NCBI RefSeq assembly: GCF_000182925.2 | Contig: NC_026505.1 | Span: 2,604,001 to 2,668,000, forward strand | DNA length: 64,000 nucleotides | Direction of reading: 5' to 3' | From: Neurospora crassa OR74A | Taxonomy: Eukaryota; Ascomycota; Sordariomycetes; Sordariales; Sordariaceae | Shown here: piece by piece, positions 57,034 through 64,000 of the stretch | How the letters are laid out: each line of letters begins with the position of its first letter | Position numbering within the stretch: position 1 is the first letter of the stretch | Program-made: the position numbers and the translations under genes | The notes under the pieces: generated by a model | Told to the model about the DNA's origin: nothing | The model's database searches: none | What the model saw: the letters and a program-made list of their open reading frames with translations, nothing else

Positions 57034-59636
57034 ATGCGGTCGCATCTAGCACGCAACGCGACGACGACGACACCGAATGTGTACAGACGACTTCACGCCG
57101 CCGTCGGTCATCATCATGGCTTATTGCGCCCATGCTCCGCAACAGCCCTGTCTGCCCGCCGCTGTCTCTTCGACTGCCAACATGACGTCGCGCACATTCC
57201 ACGCGACGTTGCCCTATGTACCCGAACCTCTAAGCGGACGTTTATCAGCCTCTTCACACCGAAGCCCGAACGATTCGTGAAGCTTCCCCATTTTGACCCA
57301 GGCTACAATGTGCTTCTCCAGTACAGGAAGAGCGAGGTTGAACAGGAGCGCCCACCTCCACGGGACCAGCTGGTGACGGCCTTCAAGAAGCTAACAAAAT
57401 TCAAGGCAGACACCAATAGACCACTGAATCCCAATCAGGCTTTCCTCTTGAGAACGGTGTTACACTACCTTTTGGTGACCAAGCCCGAGGCTGACGCTCC
57501 CGTTGACCTCAAAATGAGCGACCTCGAAAATGCTATGGACGCTGCATTGCTGCCTCCCAAGGGCTCTCCCGAATTCCACCTTGCGCTAGCCCGGTTGCTG
57601 CACGAGGAGATTATGCGCAGGAGGCTCATCTTGTTGAACCCCGAGGAACGCAAAGTGCATTTGACCAAAGATGACTTCGCGAGATACATCAAGGCGTTGA
57701 CGCAATACGGAGGCTCCCTGGAAGCAGCAGGTCGAGTGAAAGAGTTTTGGCAACAATTGAAGGATGAAAGGAGCGCTGTTTACTTCAGAGGCTCGGGGAG
57801 AATCTGGATTATGGTGTTGGAGGGCCTGGCGAACGAGGGTCGGGAAGAGGAACTACTACAGTTCTGGGAGGAGGCACAAGAGACGGGAGGCATCAAATAC
57901 ATCCCAGGCGTGCACCAGATCTTCGTTACATACTATGCGAGGCAGGACAAGATCGAGGAAACAAAGCAGTGGTACAGCAAGCCTATACACAGCGGTTTCT
58001 CTCCTACGGGAGAGACATTGCTGGAACTGGTGCGATCATCACGGCGATCAAGCCAGAAGTGGAATGAATGGCTTTTGCCAGTTTTTGAGCAGGTGGTCCA
58101 AGATAAGTTTGCAAAGAAAGGATCATTGGACGCCTTCCTACAATGGTCCGTATTAGCTCTGGATAAGGGGCCAGACGGCATTAAGACATACCTCCAGACC
58201 ATGGCCAGCGGCGATTTCTACCAAAGTCATGAGGTCAAGGTCGATGCCACCACCATCAACCGGCTTATGCAAGCCGCCCAGGAAAAGGGGAATCCGTATA
58301 TGGCTGAGAGGTTTTGGCAGCTGGCCCAGGACTTCAACATCAAAGCCAACGTTCACACCTACCTTAACCAAATGTCATACCGACTCGACGCCAACGATAT
58401 CGAAGGGGCTCATCAAATCTTCTCGAAGCTCGCGTCGGGAGCCGTCGAGGTCGAATTCGACGAAGACCTGCCCGTAATGAACAAATACCTCCGCGTTTTG
58501 TGTGCACAGCAGGAACCCAATATCCAGCACATCCTAACCATCACTTCGGCGCTCGAACAGCGCCACGCCGTCTTGGAGCCGGAAACCATCGTTGCGCTTT
58601 GCCTTGTCTTCCTCAACCACGACAAGAAGTTCGATGTAATCGACACCTTGTCGCTGCACTCCGTCTCCATCAGCCACATCGAACGACAGCAGATCTACAA
58701 GGCCTTTGTCGACTACATCTGCTCCCCCCAAACCACGACCGACCGCGCCTGGGACGCCTACTCGCTGCTGCGGCAATACTTCCCCGAGACGTCGGTCGAC
58801 GACCGCGTCCGGCTCATGGAATCCTTCTTCGAGCGCAAGAAGCCCGACATGGCGTGCCTCGTGTTCGGCCACATGCGCGCCCACGACGACGACAACATGC
58901 ACCCCACCGCCGACATCTACGTGCGCTGTCTCGAGGGTTTGGGTCGGTGCCCGATCCCCGAGCAGCGGCCCAGCGACCCAGCCAGCTCCCTGAAGATGGT
59001 GCACAACATGCTCAAGATGGACACGCGCGTGGAGATGAACACAAGGCTGTACAACGCCCTGATGCTGGCGTACGCGGCCGGTGGGGACCCCTTTACTGCG
59101 CTGGATTTCTGGGAGGAACACATCACCCGCTCGGCCGAGGGCCCGTCGTATAACAGCTTGGCGATTGTGTTTTGGTGTTGCGAGCTGATCCCGCTAGGCG
59201 ATCGGTATGCTAGGCCGGTGTGGCAGAAGATGTTGCGAATGGATCTGGAGGTGCCGCAGTACGTTTTCAATGCGTATTGCGCGGCTATCGCAAGAAGTAA
59301 CGCGGCGTGGGGGAGAAAGATGGACGAGGTGTTTAAGCTGATCAAGGGGACTGACGCGAGCTTGGGGTATGGGGCTAGTATGATGACGTGAGTCTCCCAT
59401 TTTTGTTTTTGTTGGAAAACTCCTGCAAGACGCTGTCGAAAATGCTGACAATAACTGAATCAAACAGGCTTGGACTAACCTATAACGCCCTTCCCGACCC
59501 GGTGTCCAAGGACGAGTTCGCGGCCTGGGCAAAGGAGGAGTACCCGGAGGAGTGGGCGAGATTGGAGAGTAAGGGGCAGAAAGAAACCGAATTTCAGGGA
59601 CCTGTGTTCAACATTACCAGGCTGTTTGAGGCTTGA
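57034..59636 (+). CDS. Mitochondrial PPR-like protein, probable CIA84
   Basis: Two exons (57034-59387 and 59468-59636) give 840 residues. The N-terminus is basic and free of acidic residues for its first ~40 positions, as expected for a mitochondrial presequence. It is followed by RTFISLFTPKPERFVKLPHF and DPGYNVLLQYR, which resemble fungal complex I intermediate-associated protein 84. CIA84 acts as an assembly factor for the membrane arm of NADH:ubiquinone oxidoreductase in the mitochondrial matrix. The rest is helical with PPR-like repeats (ARYIKALTQYGGSLEAAGRVKE, YNALMLAYAAGGDPFTALDF). Another fungal PPR factor, such as a Cya5/Pet309-type translation activator, is the alternative. An in-frame ATG at 56992 would add 14 residues; the frame is also open further upstream. 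The 80-nt intron has a CTGA branch-like site. It is divergent from fta4 and starts 386 bp after the transposon. Confidence 0.72.
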
Positions 59637-60261
59637 CCTCAAACGGAGGTTCATATTACATACGATATCGACAGTAAGTAGAAAGAAAGGAAAAACAGGA
59701 CTTGTACAGAGAATTTTATATTTTGAGTTAGAGAGAGGGAGGGGTACATCGTTGTATGATTGTTAGGTGGCTTTTTGCGCTTCTGAGCGGGTGGGCAGGA
59801 GGATGGTTCATCTTTGGGTTGTACATTACATTTAGCACCTTTAGACAAAAACTAGAAGGTGGATATTGGAACCGGTTTTGGTCTAGGTTTAGTCTTTTTG
59901 TTCGTTTCTCCGTCAGGGTCTCTGTAGATTATGCAGTAGCACAGACGAAGTGAGTGATCGTTCACACCATCTTTCATGCCCACTATCCGCATTCCTCCAC
60001 AATCACCCTTTGATGACCGCCATCATCCAAGCCCAAACTTTGCAAAATACCATTTTGTGTGCCGTGTATACAGTAATAATACACCAACTCTACGATAACC
60101 GTAATAGAGTCCGCCGATCAACCATCCATTCAGCCCATACCGTGCTACTAGCCATGCTTGCTAGCCAGACGGCGACCTCACGCCCGTAACCGCCCAGTCA
60201 TGCAAATTTCCCCCATAAATTCCCCCTTCATTCCGCCCAAGTCCAGACCTTCCAGACCATT
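59637..60261. other. Convergent intergenic region
   Basis: 3' regions of the CIA84-like gene and of the S18 gene. Nothing else is recognised in these 625 bp. Confidence 0.5.
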
Positions 60262-61290
60262 CTAGTTCTCATCCTCTCCATCAAAGTTCTTGGTCTTGTT
60301 CGCCTTCTGGCCCTTGGGCACAACAAGCGGCAACAAGTGCCTGCCGTTGCTGTTCTTGAGGATCTCGGGGTGCTTGTGCACAGAGGGGTGAATACCGAGG
60401 CCGATGGCGCGCCGCACCATCTTGGCGATCTTGCGCTGGTTGACGGGTTTCAGGCCGGTTTCCTTGGAGTGCCTTATCCGCCCAAAGGGGGTGATGTAGT
60501 CGGAGATGAGGGAGAAGTTCTGTTGTCCCCAAGGAAATTAGCATTTCGCCTGAGGCCAGTTTTCGAGACAATGGAATTGGGAAGGGAAGAGGGGTGTGTG
60601 AAGGAGGAGGAACAAGAGAAAGGGAGAGGGGAGGGAGTGACAAGAAGAAAAAAGAAAAAAAAAAGAAAAAAGAAAACATACACGATAGTTATCCAACGGA
60701 CTAAACCCAAGCTCATCCACCACATCCGCCGCCTCCACCCATCCCCCGTTCCTGCCCTTCATCTCGTACGGTGACAGGTCGCGCGGCGCGTACACGTCGC
60801 CGTTGTTCCACCGGCGCCTCATCATGCGCATGTAGTTGTTGGAGGTCACCTCGGACTGGAGCAGCTCCTGCACCTTCTGGCTGTTGCTGCCATAGCGCTG
60901 TCCTCCGTCGACGTCGCGTGCGTTGTTGTAGCTGTCTCTTCCTCCCCGGCTGCCGGCGCCGCTGTTTAGCAGGTTGAACATGTCCGACTTGTACTGGCTC
61001 GAGCCGGCGTTGTTGTTGTTGTTGCTCGACGGCGACGAGGTGTTGGTGTTGGTGCGCGGGGCATTTTGGAAGGAAGTGGTGGGGATGTCGCGGACTGTTT
61101 GGTGATTGAAGGTGTTGTTAGCTTATGTGTTATGCTTATAGAGTTGTGGAGGGCGGCATATCGGGTTTGCGATCGACGGAGCGAACATACTGGCAGCGGC
61201 CGGTGAGGTGGTCGAGAACTGGGCGGTCCTCTGGCCGGCAGCGCGGCACTGCCTGAGCGCAGAGGAGAGGAATTGACGAGAGGACGACAT
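60262..61290 (-). CDS. Mitochondrial small-subunit ribosomal protein S18 (bS18m)
   Basis: Three exons (61290-61191, 61094-60682, 60519-60262) give 256 residues. The N-terminus (MSSSRQFLSSALRQCRAAGQ) is a basic, Ser-rich presequence. An Asn/Ser/Gly-rich linker follows in exon 2. The conserved ribosomal domain spans the exon 2/3 junction, from DVYAPRDLSPYEMKG and FSPLDNYR to LISDYITPFGRIRHSKETGL, then VNQRKIAKMVRRAIGLGIHP, the S18 core that binds 16S-type rRNA. The tail is hydrophilic. It acts in the mitoribosome small subunit (yeast Rsm18). Introns are 96 and 162 nt. The second contains long pyrimidine runs before a CTAAT-type branch site. A GGT/GTC trinucleotide run precedes the start codon on the + strand and forms part of the leader. 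Confidence 0.9.
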
Positions 61291-61960
61291 GGTGGTGGTG
61301 GTGGTGGTGGTCGTCGTCGTTGTTGTAATGGTTACAACAGCTTGTAACAGCTGGGCTTTGGCGATGTGCAAGTCCTCTCGGGGAAACCACACACACACAC
61401 ACAGACAAGAATGGAGCTCCCGTTTCGCGATCGGTCGGAGTCGGGAATCGGGGATCGGGGGTTCAGTCGCGACGGGGAGATGCGGCGGCGGCGGGCACGG
61501 TCGGTGCGGGCAATTGGAAATTGGAGCTCCGGGCCGGCAGCGACACTTTTTGGCGGATCAATCTCTTTTCGGCGCAGTGGCGGGGCCTGCCGCGGACCGG
61601 GGCGCTGTTGCGGGCTTGCGGCTGGCAGCTGGCAGGGCGGGAGCTGATTGCTGGAAAGCCTGAAGCGTCCCGGTTTATTTTATGGGGTAAAATGGAGCTC
61701 GCTGCGGGCTAAGAGTGCGCTAAGCAAGGGGCCCGGCAGGCGAGAAAGTGTGGGGCAAGAGTTTTCATTGCAGCAAAAGTTCAACGCCAGAACACCACCA
61801 CCACTGCAGCTGCTGCTACTATCAGATTACGATACTGAACCATCCATCGCCTCCACACCCGTCTGATTGATACCGCATCTTTGATACCTTTCACAACGAC
61901 ACACTTCTCGACCCAACTAGAACAGCACACCATCAGTGACACAGACAACGAATTGCCAAC
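61291..61960. other. Divergent promoter region (S18m / IMP3)
   Basis: This region of 670 bp must hold both promoters. It is GC-rich, with a trinucleotide (GGT)n(CGT)n run at about 61289-61325 and a CA run near 61388. No named element is seen. Confidence 0.5.
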
Positions 61961-62771
61961 ATGGTCCGCAAGCTCAAGCACGCGGAACAGAAGCTTCTTC
62001 GGAAGACCGACTTCATCAACTACAAGTCGGACAACAAGCACAGAGATCACGATGTCGCCAGGTACGCTCATTCGCCTTAAGTGGTTTTTGTGTGAGAACA
62101 TCTTGCTAACAGTCACACAGACGGTACATGATTCAGAAGCCCGAGGACTATGTATGTTAATCCAAGCAAGGATGAGATGAGGCTCACAGTGACTTTTCAT
62201 AATGACCATGACAACTGACCCCCTTCTAGCACAAGTACAACAGGATGTGCGGTGTAAGTTTCATCAACTAACCTTACCTATATGAAACTGTTCATGACAT
62301 ACTGACATGATATGCCACAGTCCCTCCGCCAACTCGCCCATCGTCTCAGTTTGCTTCCTCCAGACAACGAGGTGAGGCGAAAGCACGAGGAGCTTTTGCT
62401 CGACAAGCTTTACGACATGGGAATTCTGTCGGTATGTCTTCCGGTATCGAAGTTCAACTCGAGCAGTTATTAACGTCCAATCACAGTCCAAGTCGAAGCT
62501 GTCGCAGGTGGAGCACCAGGTCACAGTCTCGGCCTTTGCCAGGAGGCGACTGCCCGTCGTCATGACCAGACTTCGTATGGCCGAGACCGTGCAAGCAGCG
62601 ACCAAGATGATTGAGCAGGGCCATGTCCGTGTGGGTGTCGAAGAGGTCCGTGATCCTGCTTTCCTGGTGACGAGGAGTATGGAGGACTTCGTCACTTGGT
62701 CTGTCGGCAGCAAGATCAAGCAGAACATTATGAAGTACCGCGACAAGTTGGACGATTTCGAGCTTCTTTGA
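61961..62771 (+). CDS. U3 snoRNP protein IMP3
   Basis: Five exons (61961-62061, 62121-62151, 62230-62253, 62321-62431, 62487-62771) give 183 residues, the same length as yeast Imp3. IMP3 is a nucleolar component of the SSU processome. It helps U3 snoRNA pair with pre-rRNA during 18S maturation. The N-terminus [20 protein letters not shown] is typical, then [19 protein letters not shown] across exons 2-4. The S4 RNA-binding domain lies at about 105-165 ([37 protein letters not shown]). Exons 2 and 3 are microexons of 31 and 24 nt. All four introns are short (55-78 nt) with GT-AG ends. It is divergent from S18m. Confidence 0.95.
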
Positions 62772-63664
62772 GTGGCGGAAGAGCATGGCTGCGGGCATAT
62801 CAGGAAGTGGTAATGGTACGTTGGGAGCTAAGGCTGGAAAATGGATCACTGGGAAAGGACATACTACTGCGTTGTTTGCAAGTTGGCATTGGGAGGAGTG
62901 CTCATATGCGAGCAATATTCTGTGGCGTTTTAGGGTAAAGGCATTCAAAATATGTGAAAGGGATTTTAAGATACCACCATTCGGGTTTACAGGTCAATCA
63001 CTCGGAGTTGCGGAAGTGTACCAGCTGCGGGCTCCCCACTCGAACTTGCAGTGTCTCACTGTGACCAAAGCCTGGTGAGTCTTCCTTCCGAACCACTACC
63101 GACTAATAGCCGACAATATCACTGGCATACTTCTGGGTTTTAGGGGTGCTCCTGCGTTCTTTCTGTTCCGTTCCTCGAAACTGGCAGCACACGAAATAAA
63201 ACATCCGACGAGCCTCGCTCCTTCCGTAAAGTAGCTCATTTACAATGGCTCACTCTTTCATGAAAATCGTCCCTTTGGCCTGCTCCTCTTCTTGGCATTT
63301 CCTCTTTTTTCTCTGCATCTTCCGCTCCCACTCCCTAGCGAGACCTGACCTAACAAATGTCTCCGTATTCCTAACACCGCATCATTCAGTTCTTCACTTC
63401 ATCCTTTATCCTCGGCTTTATCTCTATCCTATATGGTCCTGGTACTCCTGGTTGTCTTCTCTGCTGTTACCAAGGTCTCCTTATACTTCTCGTACCTCCT
63501 TACCTTGATCCTCATCTTGTCATTGAATCAAGGTTGGATTTCTTTCGACACCCTGAGACACCGGGCTCCATATCAGATCAGCATCGCTCTGTGGGAGTTC
63601 GTCCCCCGGAAGAGCCCTCCCGACACCAAACCGCCAGTCTCATCCTCTATGTTCTACAACCGCC
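62772..63664. other. Intergenic region before the last gene
   Basis: It includes the 3' region of IMP3 and, from about 63240, a C/T-rich stretch that looks like a long leader of the downstream gene. Open frames here are short and unsupported. Confidence 0.45.
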
Positions 63665-64000
63665 ATGCCTACTTTCCAGAAGAACCGCGTTCGAGATGCG
63701 AACCCATACTCTGGGTCCATCGATCCGCCACCATACCAGCGCGCCCTCTCTTCGGAGTTGTCTCTCCCTAGTTTCAGGGGTAACAATACCTATCAGGAAG
63801 CACTGAGCAACATCTTGCATTCTCGGTACTCTTCGACGGATCGTAACTCGATTCCCAAGTATGAACATCTTGATTCGGTTCCAAGTCCGAATATAACCAT
63901 CAAGTCAGGCAACATGAGGTTTATGATTCCTCCTCGGAAACGTACGTCTACAAGTCATCTTTGTCCCAAAGCCCGCTAACTGTTCACCAAGCAGATCCTT
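63665..64000 (+). CDS. 5' part of a gene cut by the window edge, unknown
   Basis: An ATG at 63665 (context CGCCATGCC) opens a frame of 92 codons, ending at a strong donor (C|GTACGT at 63942). A 53-nt intron with a GCTAAC branch site would end at the AG of 63993-63994, leaving six bases of exon 2 in the window. The N-terminal residues (MPTFQKNRVRDANPYSGSID) are polar, Ser- and Pro-rich and give no family match. The segment ends GNMRFMIPPRKR. The function is unknown and the rest of the gene lies beyond 64000. Confidence 0.55.

Noticed and set aside
61289-61663. Frame starting with a long Val run
   Set aside because: The Val run comes from the GGT/GTC trinucleotide repeat in the S18m leader. 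The rest has no conserved pattern.
1-64000. CRISPR arrays, bacterial operons, phage genes
   Set aside because: The tandem arrays have no unique spacers of constant length, and spliced genes show that this is a fungal nuclear sequence.

Overview
The window looks like nuclear DNA of a filamentous ascomycete of the Sordariomycetes, probably Sordariales (Neurospora, Sordaria or Podospora type). The evidence is short introns of 50-160 nt with GTANGT-like donors and CTAAC/CTGAC branch sites, GC-rich exons, fungal-specific families (MED5/Nut1, Fta4, a CIA84-like PPR protein, DUF4202), and very strong signs of repeat-induced point mutation (RIP). The genus is inference.

Positions 1-21560 are a very AT-rich block with no intact gene. 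CpA and TpG are rare by eye while TpA is common, and decayed reading frames are broken mainly by TAA and TAG where Gln or Trp codons would fit. One decayed frame keeps three SNF2-helicase motifs. Other features are a ~280-bp sequence present twice 12.3 kb apart, tandem arrays of 21, 29, 82, 110, 111 and ~170 bp, three assembly gaps of exactly 100 N, and at least 14 copies of a 16-bp palindrome, TTTCCCTATAGGGAAA or transition variants of it. Base composition changes sharply at about 21.56 kb.

Positions 21.6-32.05 kb hold a DUF4202 gene (+), an FMN-dependent alpha-hydroxy acid (L-lactate type) dehydrogenase gene (+), a tRNA-Val(TAC) gene with an 8-nt intron, the Mediator subunit MED5/Nut1 (-, five exons) and a conserved fungal gene of unknown function (-). 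Positions 32.05-42.70 kb contain no gene that I can support.

Positions 42.7-53.6 kb hold a CocE/NonD-type hydrolase (+), a UPF0390 small basic protein (-), epsilon-COP (+) and a phosphatidylserine decarboxylase with two C2 domains (+). Positions 54.0-64.0 kb hold the kinetochore gene fta4 (-), a complete but RIP-killed Tc1/mariner-type element, a mitochondrial CIA84-like gene (+), mitochondrial ribosomal protein S18 (-), the U3 snoRNP gene IMP3 (+) and the first exon of a gene that runs off the window (+).

The recognised genes are single-copy housekeeping genes for transcription, COPI trafficking, phosphatidylethanolamine synthesis, kinetochore function, mitochondrial respiration and translation, and ribosome biogenesis. 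They form no cluster or operon. The transposon lies between the divergent fta4 and CIA84-like genes, where both promoters would be expected.
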